Shown: positions 20,056 to 30,892, counted from the stretch's first letter. The stretch is 64,000 nt of DNA from Dactylonectria macrodidyma (GCA_020744425.1 JAGMUV010000050.1:124001-188000), one strand, 5' to 3'. Numbers and translations are program-made. The notes: a model not told the origin generated them from the sequence alone.

Positions 20056-20460
20056 CTGGGTGGCGCCTCTAGTCCGGCCCCCCGTGCGTGGTGCTCCGCA
20101 CCCACGGGGGGGTCAGTGACTCGCAAAAGGTGCCCTTGATTCACAAAATTCGATACCTAGCCCTAGGCTTATTATAGTAAGACGGGAAGTAGCTTAACCC
20201 TAACCCTAACCCTCTAAAATAACCCTGAAGCTTTAAAAGCAAATATTAATATTAAGAAAAATAGTTTCTGATGGTTTTTTTAGCTAATAATATAAAAGAA
20301 GATATTCTCTAACTTTTATATCTGAACGAACTTTTTTTTTAGCTAGCTATTTAAGTAGAAATCCTGAATCTTGCGAATCAAGGGCACCTTTTGCGAGTCA
20401 GTGACCACCCCTTGGGAGCGGAGCGAGCAACGGGGGGGCCGAACTATAGGCGCCACCCAG
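20056..20460. mobile_element. TA-flanked MITE A with internal telomere repeats (405 bp)
   Basis: Left end CTGGGTGGCGCCTCTAGTCC, right end ...GGCGCCACCCAG. The inverted repeats extend about 95 bases and include the shared block GACTCGCAAAAGGTGCCC. TA flanks both sides (20054-20055, 20461-20462). Inside, 20195-20212 is three perfect TAACCC units. The rest is AT-rich with no coding potential. It belongs to the same family as 30893-31216 and sits next to a Tc1/mariner relic. Confidence 0.88.
20195..20212. repeat. Interstitial telomere repeat (TAACCC)3
   Basis: Three exact units of the fungal telomere repeat, in the C-rich orientation, inside MITE A. Confidence 0.95.
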
Positions 20461-20534
20461 TACCAGCTACCTTCTAGTATTTTGTATGCATTCCCTTGGC
20501 ATCAACACCAGCTTGACATTTGACATCTATCAGG

Positions 20535-21135
20535 CCTAGTCGCGAGAAGGTTATCTAAAGCCCTCTCCTCAAGCTAGTCCCAAGCTTCCTTTACAGCAGT
20601 TCTAAGCCGATCATATGACATCTTCTCAGGAAAATGACTCTCCATGTAACCCTTCACCAGGGGGTTCCATACAGCTTCTATAGGATCTAAGTCTGGAGGG
20701 AAAGGGGGCCATCCTGAGACCTAGATCCCTCTTTCCTTTACCTCTTTTATAGTTGCTGCAGCTGCGTGAGAAGAAACATTGTCCTGCGTGAAGACAAATC
20801 TAGAGTCTCGATATAGCCGATTCCAACCACATACAACAGTAACTATATGTTCTTGATAGCTATTTGCTGTTATTAGTCCCCAATCCTTCTCCCAGGAGAC
20901 ACCAGGGCCTTTGCCATAGCGCACGGAAAAGCGGCCCCAGAACATCCATCCTTTCTTCCGCTGGTCTTCCTCAAGAATGCAAGTTGGATCTTGTTGCTCT
21001 CCTGCCACTGGTTGACACCTTTCCCCCCCAAAAAAATCAGGGTGGCGCACTAACAAAACTTTTGCCGGAGACCAAGTCGATGAGCCAACGCACGACGGTG
21101 GGGAGGGAACTGGAAGACGTACTAGTTCCATTGCG
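20535..21135 (-). pseudogene. Tc1/mariner transposase fragment
   Basis: The minus strand encodes KKGWMFWGRFSVRYGKGPGV, then FVFTQDNVSSHAAAATI (second catalytic Asp region) and, after an in-frame stop near 20722, GWPPFPPDLDPIEAVWNPL, which carries the third catalytic residue. It is followed by a C-terminal tail read through to about 20540. The N-terminal DNA-binding half is missing and one stop breaks the frame, so it is inactive. Confidence 0.8.
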
Positions 21136-21220
21136 GGTTAATCGGACCTCATCCGTCAGCACTAACCGTTTCCTCAAACCTTGGATTCGGCGAACCTACC
21201 CAAATGGCAACCCCAGCTGA

Positions 21221-21632
21221 GCCCCCTCCACCCCAGTGGAGAAGCTGAGAGATGCCACCTCGCTTCAGACCGACCAACACCACAGCAAGGGGTAATCTCC
21301 CCAAGTCTAGTTGCCGGACGGGTGACATCCAATTATTCTCCTAGCCCTATCTGCGCTTTACCCCGGCTCCTTGCTCTTTGCTAATGATGCATCTTTGAAA
21401 TCAAGTGGCTGCAACGCGCCCGCACGGTCAAACACCTTGCGATTGACCAAGCCCAAAAAGTCATCTCGGTACGCGCAACAGGTAATTAGGTGAGAAGCGC
21501 GATTTACCGCTCGATCTTCCTGGTCCGGCAAAGCGGCCTCGACTTGGTCGGGATGAAGATGCCGTGGTAGCGCTGGTAGGTTAGGGGGGCAAAGAGGTAC
21601 CTAGGTTGGATTGGGGGGCAGGATCTATGGCA
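21221..21632. other. Unassigned spacer
   Basis: Short frames only; no domain or repeat family recognised. It separates the Tc1/mariner fragment from the complete Tc1 element and probably includes a few bases of the disrupted Copia element at its right edge. Confidence 0.4.
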
Positions 21633-21634
21633 TA

Positions 21635-23024
21635 CAGTGGGGGTGCGAAAGTTAACCTTACGACACATCCGGAGTCAACCCGGTGTCACAGTACCTCCAC
21701 GCAAAGGAGGCTTCACTTTTAAATAATTCTAGTAAAATCAAATAAATATCAATTAAATATTTATATATATTAATTTGTAGCCCTTTAAATGGAGTTTCTA
21801 ATGGCGTCTTCAATATTTCGTATACCAGCCACGTGCGCGTATGACCGCTTGCATCCTGCGCTTCATTGAAAAGATCAGGTTTTGCAGCACCTCCGGCTCA
21901 ATCTCTTCCCATAGCTCGATCGCGGCGTCAATAAGCTGTTGCTTTGCTTCATCCGTATTTGGCATATACGAGAGCTCAGGGTATCGCTCGCAGATCCTTG
22001 TTTTGAGTATTGCCCATAGGTTTTCAATGGGGTTGAGATCTGGGCTGTATGGCGGCCACTCGATGACCTCAGCCCTTCTGTTCTCGCACCATTCTAGTAG
22101 CCAGCTCATCATCAATCGCGACCGAAAAAGAGGTGAGTTATCGTACTGAAAGCGGCTATTTCTTGTGACAATTCGAGGAAGGTATTGCTGCATGCATTCA
22201 AGCAGAACTCGCGCTGTGACGCCGCCGCGGTCGGAATCAGCGTCGCCATAAAGAGGGATCATTGGAAGCCGCCTGCGATAGTTGAAGGGGCTGAAAAATA
22301 TCTGCGAATGTCTCGTTGGAGTGACAAGGGTCTCGACATTACGTCTGAAGAGTCTCTCGTGCTAGGAACTATCAGGAAAGTCACAATCGCAAAGAGACAA
22401 CGTACCGGCTTACAGAAGCACCAAGTGCGTCTCCGGCCCTCGCCTCGGGCTACTATACCTTTATCTGAGAAGGTCTAAGACTCCTAAAAATTAGTAGATA
22501 TATGTATATATTGCCTAGCAAAGCGCAGGCGTTCTCTGGCCGTAGCCTCGCTAATGAAGGGCCGGATAAGTGACTGGAAGTGCATGATGCCTTCCTTCCT
22601 GAGGAACCTTAGAAGAGTCTTCTTTGAACAGGTTAAATTGGCCTCCTCGAGCAATTCCCTGATTTGGATATGAGGATCTTGGCCTATGACTTGTAGTAAT
22701 TGTCTCTTTTCCCGGTCTCCTAGTTTGTGCGGGCGGCCGGACCTAGGTTGGTCTTGACCACTCTGTTGGTCGCGATACCGCCGTACAAGGCCATAAATCG
22801 CATGCCGACTAATCCCCTCATCGCGCGCGACCGCGGCGGCGGACACGCCCGAATTGTACCTCCAAACAATTCTCGTCCTCGTATGAGGAGAATGATGTAT
22901 TTGCGACACCATTCTGACCTAAATTGGGTGCGCAATCGGTGGTTGAAGTTGAATGATAATTATGATGTAGGTAGAGGGAAAGCGGGGTACGAGAAAATGT
23001 GTCGTAACTTTTGGACCCCAACTG
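21635..23024 (-). mobile_element. Complete Tc1/mariner element, 1390 bp, TA duplication
   Basis: Terminal inverted repeats: left CAGTGGGGGTGCGAAAGTTA, right (reverse complement) CAGTTGGGGTCCAAAAGTTA followed by CGACACA. TA flanks both ends (21633-21634 and 23025-23026). It contains one transposase gene on the minus strand. It is inserted in a Copia RT sequence, between GSLMY codons. Confidence 0.88.
21810..22912 (-). pseudogene. Tc1-type transposase with TGG-to-TAG stops
   Basis: The N-terminal part (22912-22484) has paired helix-turn-helix features (GVSAAAVARDEGISRHAIYG; RPHKLGDREKRQLL). The frame continues past two TAG codons at 22484 and 22475 into TFSDKGIVARGEGRRRTWCF, where TFSDE holds the first catalytic Asp. 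The C-terminal part (22370-21810) reads RNVETLVTPTRHSQIFFSPF, then YGDADSDRGG, RFQYDNSPLFRSRLM (usual QDNA.CH) and WPPYSPDLNPIENLWAILK. A GTACGT...TTCAG stretch between them could be an intron. The two stops are explained by TGG (Trp) to TAG, and DE to DK by GAA to AAA, all G-to-A on the coding strand, as RIP leaves. Confidence 0.82.
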
Positions 23025-23026
23025 TA

Positions 23027-24560
23027 CATCAAACTTCCGATTGCCTTAGCGGACCATGCCTTGATTTCATCGGTTGGCTCATAGTCCGGTTTCAATCTGG
23101 TCTGTCTTCATAGGCGTGTACTGAGGCTTGGCCTCGCACATCCCGAAATCTCTAAGAACCTTTTTAATGTACCACTTTTGACTCAGTCGAATCATCCGAT
23201 TCTTGCGGTCTCTCGTAACAGCCATGCCTAGGTAGTGGTTGCAAGGGCCGAGGTCTGTCATTTGAAATCGATTGCTCAGAGCGTTCTTGAGCTCCTGGAT
23301 CTCCTCCTTTGAGGGTCCAGCGACCAAGAGGTCGTCCACATAAACAGCGATGTAGGTGTGGCCCTTGACAAAAACTCCCACGTCTGAGGTTAGGGGGTAG
23401 AAGCCAAGACCTTCCAAGAATGTGGTGAATGTCTGGTACCAGATCCTGGGGGCTTGTTTGAGCCCATATAACGCCTTGTTGAGCTTGCAGACCCTTCCGG
23501 TGCCATCGTCGAATTCGGCTGGTTGTTCCATGTAGACTTCTTCGTCTATGTCCCCGTACAGAAAGGCTGTTTTCACGTCCATTTGTTCAAGCTCAAGGTC
23601 AAGAGCTGCAGCAATGGCGAATATAGCCTTATAGCTCATGGGCTTGACCACTGACGCGAAGGTCTCGTTGTAATCAATCCCTTCTATTTGCTCAAAGCCT
23701 CGTACAACCCACCGGGCCTTGTGCCGAAGAATTTCTCCGTTAGAGCCCTTCTTCAGCTTATAGACCCATTTTCCACTCAGGATCTTTTTACCAGCTGGGC
23801 GTGCCACTAGTGACCATGTGTTGTTGTCTATCAGGGACTCGTGCTCGGACCTCATAGCTTTTAACCATTTTGGCCAGGTTAGATCTCCTTTGGCATGCCT
23901 GTAGGAGGGTGGCTCGGTAGGATTTTTTGTGTGGAGAGCTGCGCCGAGGAAGGAATAGGCTAGCATTATATTCGGGTTGAGTGGAAGTGGGTACCTGATC
24001 CTGCGATTCTTTTGCTGTCCTGGTTCTGCAACAACAATCGTATCGAGAACGGTCTCATCGTTGTCACCGTTGCTCCCACTATTAGCTGCTGGCCCGATTT
24101 CTGCAGGCACTTCTTCCGCTTCCCCCTCTGCTTGCGGATTCGGGTGGAGGCAGGTCTGATCTTCGTCAAAAGTAACGTTGTTGGACACAGTTATTCCCGA
24201 GCCTGTGAGCATGATGTAGTTGGTGGACCCTTAATAGCCCAGCATTCGGCAGGGCTCTGAGACAGGGTCGAGCTTGCGATAACCGCTTTTCTTTAGCCAG
24301 ACAAATCCTTTTGCTCCAAGGGTTCTTAGATGGGCAAGGTCCGGAGGCTGGCCGTGCCAAGTTTCGTACGGTGTCTTTCCAATTGCTGAACTAGGGGACC
24401 GATTCCTGAGATAGATAACTGATTGTAGGAGGATAGGCCAGTACTCAGATGGGACCTCATCATCTAGGCTGGCAAGAACTGCTGTGAGACGTTCGAGAAT
24501 AACACCATTGAGCCTTTCAGCAATGCCGTTTTGCTCGTGTTGCTCAGTTGCTGTAGCGGA
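23027..24560 (-). pseudogene. Copia pol fragment: integrase end plus reverse transcriptase
   Basis: From 24560 downward: QNGIAERLNGVILERLTAVL and YLRNRSPSSAIGKTPYETWH (integrase C terminus), then a stop at 24231 within PCRMLGY. After a spacer comes the reverse transcriptase: WLKAMRSEHESLIDNNTW, WVYKLKKGSNGEILRHKARW, QMDVKTAFLYGDIDEEVYM (first RT Asp), LNKALYGLKQAPRIWY and IAVYVDDLLVAG (YVDD box). It ends after TPMKTDQIETG with a frameshift, then GSLMY, where the Tc1 element is inserted. A pogo element truncates the upstream side at 24561. Copia-type because integrase precedes RT. Confidence 0.88.
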
Positions 24561-24562
24561 TA

Positions 24563-26232
24563 CCATCCGGCACCACCTATTGGACACCCCCACCTAATGC
24601 ACCACCAAAATTTCGATCCTCCCATACAAAATCCAAATTTTGATATCCGCAAAAACAGGCCCGATTCTCAATTGATAAAGGAATCTTTGTAGAAAGCTTC
24701 TAGAAATTTGTTCAAATTTTACTCTCTGCGCGGTTTTTTGACCTCCCGACCGCTGCGTGTCCGCTGGCAGTGCTTTGTTACAACCATGAAGTCCTCACTT
24801 TCGTCCTCTGACCTGACTCCCACCTCAATCACCGACTCGACCTCCTCATCCACAATCACCTCTATTTCTGCCTCCTTTGAGTCAGGAAGAGCTTTTCCAG
24901 CCGCTAGAGCCTCCGCCAGAGCCATGAATCGTCGGTTCGGGTTCGGTACCGCCTTTCTTTTCTTCCATTGCCGCAGCTGGGCCATCTGCTCTTCGAGGCC
25001 AGTAATCCGCGCATTCTGAACGGCCACCTTCATCTCTAAAGCCTCCAACCCCTTTGCAATCTTACTGTACTTCCGCCTGGTCGGACGACTTCGGTGTTTC
25101 GCCAAATCTCTCACCTGCCGGCTCGTTTTCGGCGTATCATCTGAGTGCAGCTGAGGAGGGCTCGGCGTCTTGAACCGTTCCAGTACTTTTTCTTTGTCCA
25201 GTTGAATTTCTGGGTGTGTTAGAGCTTTGCGTCGGTTTATCGGCCAATTTCCAGTAAACCTCCAGCCGGATAAGATAATCTCCTTCCTCATGCCCGCCTC
25301 CCTGGCTTTCGCGTATGCCCGAATAAAGTTGGCTTTGTCAACCGGCGCAGAATCGGTCAAACTAGCCAGCTTTTGGAGTTCTTTCCGATACGCACCTTTG
25401 ATGACATTAAAATTTCCATTATCTAACGGTTGCAAACCATGGGAACAATGTGCTGGTAGGTAACAGCAGTAGACATTGTTCAGAAAACACGTGGCCATCC
25501 ACTCATCCTGACTGCTCGTTAGCGACCCTATAGCGGGTGATTCTGCGGCGAAAACACCAAAAGGCTCACCTGCGCATGGCTCCCGTGACCGTCAAGGATA
25601 ATAAGTCTCGCATCCGATGCATCACGAGGCTCCGTTTGAGGTAGATAGACGTCTTTCAACCACTCGAGAGCTATATGGTTGTCGGTCCAGCCGTTCGGCG
25701 ATGTGATGTAATGCCAGTCCGCTATCAATTCGAATTCTTTAAGAAAACACTGCTTCTGCAGCTCTTTTCCTTTAAAGATAATTCCGGGTTTTAAAGCGCG
25801 GCCAGTTGCGGTGACAGCCTCAATAAACGACGTCCAAGCGCGCGACTGGGTGCCCTTCAACAGCGCCTTCTTCTTCGGGTCAGAGCTCCCGATTACGAGG
25901 CTATCCAAGCCTTGTAGACAGTCAATTAGCTATGGCCTATCAAAACCAGTTGGGGACTTGTAGACAACGTACCGAAACCAGCCATTATGCCACCCTCGTC
26001 CACGTTAACTGTGTTCTCGGGCTTGATCCAGCCGTACTCGGTCTCCCGAATATCAAAGTACCAATTGACCGCTTTTGGTGTAAACCCGTTAAATCTGGCG
26101 GCTTCCTGGCGTTTTCCAAGCTTGGTAGATAGTTGTGAATGTCGCTTGATGAACCTGGAGGTCCAGTTTTTACCCAATGGCTTGTTATCTCCTTGTTGCA
26201 GACTTGCATATTGTGATATGCTAAAGTGATAT
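24563..26232 (-). mobile_element. pogo-type element, 5' truncated
   Basis: The 3' boundary is at TA 24561-24562, followed by CCATCCGGCACCACC. This resembles the end of the complete pogo element at 45948 (CCATGCAGTACCCACC), including the inner block CCCATACAAAAT. The target is Copia integrase. The other end is not present: the transposase reading frame runs into an AT-rich palindromic block at about 26220-26335. Confidence 0.65.
24719..26232 (-). CDS. pogo transposase, three exons, N-terminus missing
   Basis: Exons: about 26232-25973, 25910-25570 and 25507-24719. Both introns are 62 nt with GT-AG borders and keep the frame. The first exon holds the CENP-B/Tc5-type helix (QQGDNKPLGKNWTSRFIKRH) and the first Asp (NVDEGGIMAGFG). 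The second has AWTSFIEAVTATGRALKPGI, WLKDVYLPQTEP and the second Asp (LIILDGHGSHAQ). The third has CSHGLQPLDNGNFNVIKGAY with the third Asp, then a coiled-coil (LEALEMKVAVQNARITGLEE) and an acidic/basic tail. The catalytic triad is complete and I found no stop inside the exons. No ATG exists before an upstream TGA, so the DNA-binding N terminus has been lost. It is probably inactive in transposition. Confidence 0.82.
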
Positions 26233-26335
26233 CACACTGTGCTAAAGTGCTAAAGTGATATATATCACCGTGAATATATATCACACTTTTTTTCAGCTAA
26301 ATGTGATATCACGATAGCTAAAATGCTATCGCCCG
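26220..26335. repeat. AT-rich palindromic block (GTGATATCAC motifs)
   Basis: Several copies of TGATATCAC and GTGATATATATCAC, plus duplicated CTAAAGTG. It replaces the start of the pogo gene, so it may be a separate small insertion. Confidence 0.6.
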
Positions 26336-26378
26336 TGACTACCCCTGCAGCACCCTTATCTGATAAGGCCATCTAATC

Positions 26379-26760
26379 TTATCTACTTTTGTTGGATCTA
26401 CCGTAATTAGCCCTTGCAACACCCCTATTGGCTTGTGTCATCGTGCACAGACCATCGAGGCGCACAACGAAACACTTCCTTCCGCGTTGCGTCTGAACAG
26501 AGTCAGTGACCCCGTACTGGAAGGTTGAGGATACAGGAGACATGTGAGACTCTAAGGTCGAAATGGTCTTCTGACCGTGAGAACACTGGCACCGATCGAA
26601 AGCTCTCGACGGGAGATATCTAAACGGACCAGTTTTTGTTTGCATTACTCCCAATCTACGGAAAATCAGCATGTGTTGAAGTTCCATCGTGGGAGTTTTT
26701 GCAAGACGGGCCTACCCTACACCACGAGGATTCGCTTTTCAACCTCTCCCACGCATTCCA
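26379..26760 (-). repeat. Dispersed repeat copy 2
   Basis: Inverted, internally deleted copy of 2387-3040, with the same landmark order on the minus strand. No coding function is likely. Confidence 0.75.
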
Positions 26761-26799
26761 CCTTCCTTTGTCACCTTACTTTCTTGGCATGCAGATGTT

Positions 26800-27320
26800 A
26801 AGAAAGTAGCCCCAATTACACCAATTTTCTTAACAAGTGCACCACAACAACCACAATCCTGCGCTTCGCGCAGCCTACGGCGGCGGCGATGGCATCCGCC
26901 ACCTCCTGCCCGTCCGTTGTTCCGGATCCTTTTGATCTGGGAATCCATACTCCTGCCAATCTCAACCGAGGAGCCCGCACTGCCCTCTTGCAAAACAGCC
27001 CCGCTGCCGTGAATGGACCTGTTGATGTCCCGCCCGCCTTCGGGAGGACGGCTCAAACACCGTCTTCGCCTCTCAATGCCGTCTCTACTGCTGCGGTTAC
27101 AGAAGGAGCCCGGCTCGCCCACCCTGACCCCTCCCCTAACCCTACCCCGACTAGCCTTAAGTATTTCCACATGGTTGAGGCTTCCCAAAAGGGTTATGTC
27201 ACCCATGTGGTAATGTGCGACCGTACAGATCCGCGACCAGACTGGGCAAGAACTTCAGGTAAAAGTGGGGCTCCCAGCACTAGAGACACGAGCGCTGATT
27301 GGACACCACGCTATCCAAAT
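26800..27320 (+). other. Unrecognised open frame, possibly retroelement ORF1
   Basis: A frame from 26889 reads MASATSCPSVVPDPFDLG and is Pro/Ala/Thr-rich, which is compatible with the start of a retrotransposon gag/ORF1. No zinc knuckle or other domain is visible, so the assignment is weak. Confidence 0.25.
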
Positions 27321-27324
27321 GAAT

Positions 27325-27447
27325 CCAAATATCCAAATAAATCCGGACGTCATGATTTGATTTGATTTGGATAAATTTTTCTTTGATTTGATTTGATTTG
27401 ACTTGATTTGATTTGATTTGGATACGATTTATTTGTTTGCAACCCTG
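27325..27447. mobile_element. hAT-like right end with GATTTGATTT array
   Basis: An array of (GATTT)n variants with inverted AAATCCAAAT blocks at its left ends at 27447 in ...GTTTGCAACCCTG. The reverse complement CAGGGTTGCAAAC is a good hAT terminal repeat. The architecture (simple-repeat subterminal array next to a CAGGG end) parallels the element at 594-4791. I did not find the left end or an 8-bp duplication. Confidence 0.55.
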
Positions 27448-28700
27448 CTCGAGGCAAGCTCACCATACGTGATCTGGGATGGAGGCTGGGTTGAGAGGTC
27501 TTGAGCAGCAATGGCATCAGGCCTCACGGCTACATGATGCTAGAAGACTGCGGTGACTGTTGAGAAGCGAGGGGTGTTCAACACCCCGTAGCTGAAGGAG
27601 AGAGGCATGGGCCCCATGCCGGGCTCAAGCTGTTCAAAGAGGTTCTGCATCGTATGAAGCCTCGTTCTTGTTTAGAGAGGCCAAAGTGAGATGAAATTAA
27701 GATTGTCGTTTTAATGGTGATGGTATCAAAATCAAGTGGACTAACAAGATAAGCTTGGGGGAGTGGAGGAGTGTAGCTTGGGAAGATCGGCTAGAACATT
27801 TTTTTCACTGTCATCTCTCTTTTCTCGTTCTCTCATGCGGACTTGTCATCACTGCCTTTGTCCCATACATGGCGGGCCATTAACTCGATAGTGGAACACA
27901 GGCGCAGTAACACCGGCCACATGACAATGTCAATGAATGGAACCGCCTCTCACCCTAGGATGATGTTCAGCGCGTAAGTGACTGCCAAGTGGCCATACTA
28001 ACCGCTTGGATCATAGTAGCCTCACGAGTCCAGAATCAAGAAGACTTGATAGACATCCTCAACACCCGGGAACTGCAGCATCGTGCATGGATGTACTCGG
28101 ACGACGTGCAGCCTCTTGAACTAGTGTAATATTGACAATGGCTGGCGTGCCCATGAACCGCACGGCTCGACTAGCGTGGCGATTGTCAACCAGACCCTCC
28201 TGTCAATGCTAGTTCCTCCCGCCCCTGTTCAGCCACGAACCGGACGAAGCGGGATAGCTGGAATAAGAAGGGTTAGTGACGTTTTTAGTTGGACAAAGAG
28301 AGGTTGAAATTGCTCGATGTGGCCCATTCATGACAAGTCAGTCACGCCCACGCCCATCACCGCGAGACAGGACGAGATTCACTAACCGTAATAGCAACCT
28401 ACTTCAACGCAATAGAGACAGATCGCCCGCCAACATGCATTTCCTAATCTAGGAATGCGGACATGGCGGACCAACCTCCACCACCAAAATCCTTCAATTC
28501 CATTGACGGCAAGTCGAGCACACAGCCTCGTGGCTTGCCGCCGGCTGTATGCGCCTAGCCGTGTACACGTCATATGCCGAGTCGGTCAAAGACGTGTCTG
28601 GCCTTGCTACGTGTCAATTGATCGACATTCTAAGCCCGAATTTTGGGGGTCGCACAAGTATTTGAGCCAACAGATACCGGCCGACAAGAGTTGGTCCTTG
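27448..28700. other. No recognisable gene
   Basis: No supported coding sequence. A 113-codon frame at 28455-28796 partly overlaps the start of the enoyl-CoA hydratase relic in another frame and is not a gene. Confidence 0.5.
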
Positions 28701-28710
28701 GTGTATCATT

Positions 28711-29845
28711 GGTACAAGACTTCACTCTCGCTGAGGGAGTACGAGTCCTCACCTTCGACCGACCCACGAAGTGAAATGCGCTCTCTGGCGAGCTGATCTC
28801 AGTCTTTCTGGACAAGCTATCGCTAGCTGCAGCGGATAAGGCTGTGTGGGCCGTCGTTATCACCGGAAGGAACACGTTGTTTTCCGGTAAATGCCCCACG
28901 GAAGCTTGGCGACCCTGGCAATTGAACTGACAGGCCCTTGTGACAGCCGGTGCGGATATGATATCAAAGAGATCGCAGCGCTAGACGCTGAGGCCGCGGG
29001 GGTTGCCGCTACCTCGGGAACCTTGGCGCGGGGATGAGTGCCGCGCGCAAGCCTTTACTTGCGGCTATCGAGGGAATGGCGGTGAGTGGTATTCTTGGCG
29101 CCACCTTTTGTCGAAGTTCTCGACTTCTGAACTAGTATCCAAGTAACGGAACGACTGATGCATGTTTGCCTGTTCCCCTTGGCGGTGGCTTTGAAGTCGC
29201 CCTCAGGGTAAGACCAATAAAAACTTTGGATTGGTTGCCCAGCGTGGGCATACAATGGAAAATGTTCGGCTGACCGTCGAATCACAAAATAGTGTGACCT
29301 AATCTTTGTTTCTTCCAGCAACACTTCAGATTGCCGGAGGTCACAATTGGCTTGATCCTTGGTGCTGGGGACACTCAGCAGCTGACGTGTTCCAGGTATC
29401 CACAGCCTCAACTGAAGACCCATGCCAAGCCATGTCCAGCACAGCCCTGCTAGTCCCTGAAAATTTGCAGGGGATAGGCCATGCAGATGAATTTTTGGGA
29501 ACACACCAATCACAGCTGACGAGGCACTTTCAGCTGACCTCGTCGCTCAGCTGTTTGGTGGGTGTACGGTTCTCGAGAACGCCATCAAAATAATCTAGCA
29601 TCCAAGTCGGCCGCAATGAGCCCGACGGCATTGTCATTGATCAAAGGGGCCGTGTCACGACGTGAGTTTGCTTTTTATCTTAAAAGCCGCCTCTTCAGTT
29701 TTTCTCACCTACTCACTCATAGCCGACGCTCTGCAGGGAGGTGTGGCTCATGAGCCGGGGACGCGACACGCTGAGGCGTGTTGGTCCGCTCTAGGAGCTC
29801 TCGTTGAAAGGTGGTCTTCTATACGGTCTCTGGATTCACCTTGAT
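28711..29845 (+). pseudogene. Enoyl-CoA hydratase/isomerase pseudogene
   Basis: Crotonase-family segments appear in order across frames. At about 28736-28870: EGVRVLTFDRPTK, a TGA at 28772 in place of Arg, NALSGELISVFLDKL and AVWAVVITGRNTLFS. A likely intron follows (GTAAATG...GTGACAG). Then come AGAD, a 5-base insertion, IKEIAALDAEAAGV (the usual AGADIKE oxyanion segment), a single-base deletion, and RYLGNLGAGMSAARKPLLAA with IEGMA to 29072. After another gap come GGGFEVAL (about 29190), LPEVTIGLILGAG and TQQLT (about 29330), then ITADEALSADLVAQLFG and SKSAAMSPTALSLIK (about 29510-29650). A final exon may end near 29845. The catalytic-type order is preserved but the gene is broken by a stop and several indels. 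Confidence 0.75.
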
Positions 29846-29959
29846 AGCATGCAGAGGGAATACGGCCATCGATGAGGCCGGACACCTCTCGCTTCTGCCT
29901 ATACATATTTATCAGGCGTGAATGTCGTCGTAGACGCGATTGGTATGTTATGTTCCGAC

Positions 29960-30135
29960 TAATAAGTTAGTGTAAACTACAGTTTGCACTGTAGTTTAGT
30001 TTCGACCTTGACGGACGGACCAATAGTTCAGTTTCCGCATCTCAGGCAAACTGGCAGTTTAGTGTAACAAAGTCAAACGGACTGGCAGTTTAGTGTGAAC
30101 AAGACAAACGCACTAAATAAGCAGTTTGAGGTTTT
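29960..30135. repeat. Short repeats around CAGTTTAGTGT
   Basis: CTGGCAGTTTAGTGT occurs twice, with AACAAAG/AAGACAAACG spacers, next to inverted versions (AAACTACAGTTTGCACTGTAG). It may be the end of an unknown DNA transposon. The spacer to 30890 holds only unsupported short frames. Confidence 0.45.
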
Positions 30136-30892
30136 CAAACGCATTGGTTGCACTATTAGGAGCCCTGGTGGCGAGGAGACTGTGTTGTCGTGTGAGTTTG
30201 AGGCTAGTGCAGCTCATCATCCATTCAATTTTCAAGCCCCGGAGAGGCTTTAATTGATTGCCTTTGTTGTAGGGCTGTGGTAGCGCCAGACGAAAGTGGA
30301 GGAGCGGAGGGTAAACATTGGGCTCCTTGGCCGGGGGAGAGAATCGGCCAATGGTAAGACGGTATCACGACTCCAGCTCGGCGTGGTCACCTCGAAAGAA
30401 GTAGGCTTGTCATTTTATGGAGGGATGGTACGGATGCAATGGCGGAGACTGGGGCCGTGACATAGGCTTTGGTGAGAACCATGGCGTCCGCTCTGGATAC
30501 CATTCTGGGTCAAGAGGAAAAGTTGGGGGTTGTCCGTACCGGGTCGGGATGCCTCTTTTTGCTTCTCCTCTCTTTATTGCCGCCTAGATCCCATCCGACT
30601 GAACTCGGCAGTCGGAACATGACCCGGAGTTCCACTTCTGGGGGCTGGTTGGACAACAGGGAGAACAAGTCCAAAGTCGGACTAGTTTAACCTCGAGAGA
30701 CGGCAGGTTTTCAGGTGGGATGGAAAGGAGATGTGATAATGCAAGCTGCCATTTTTCCTGTTGGCAATTGGGCGGAAAGAGACTTCCAGAGTCAAGGCGG
30801 TTGGTGTCTAGAAGTGATTGGCCGAGCATAGGGAACGAAAATCAACTTGGGATGATGTCTGAGACATGCTTGGGCGCGGCCTGGTTGTTGTA

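Noticed and set aside
27131..27145. CCCCTAACCCTACCCC as an interstitial telomere repeat
   Set aside because: Only one imperfect unit, unlike the three perfect units in the two MITEs.
30469..30690. 73-codon frame with a hydrophobic stretch as a small secreted protein
   Set aside because: No conserved features, no clear start context, and it lies in repeat-poor but gene-poor sequence; not supportable.
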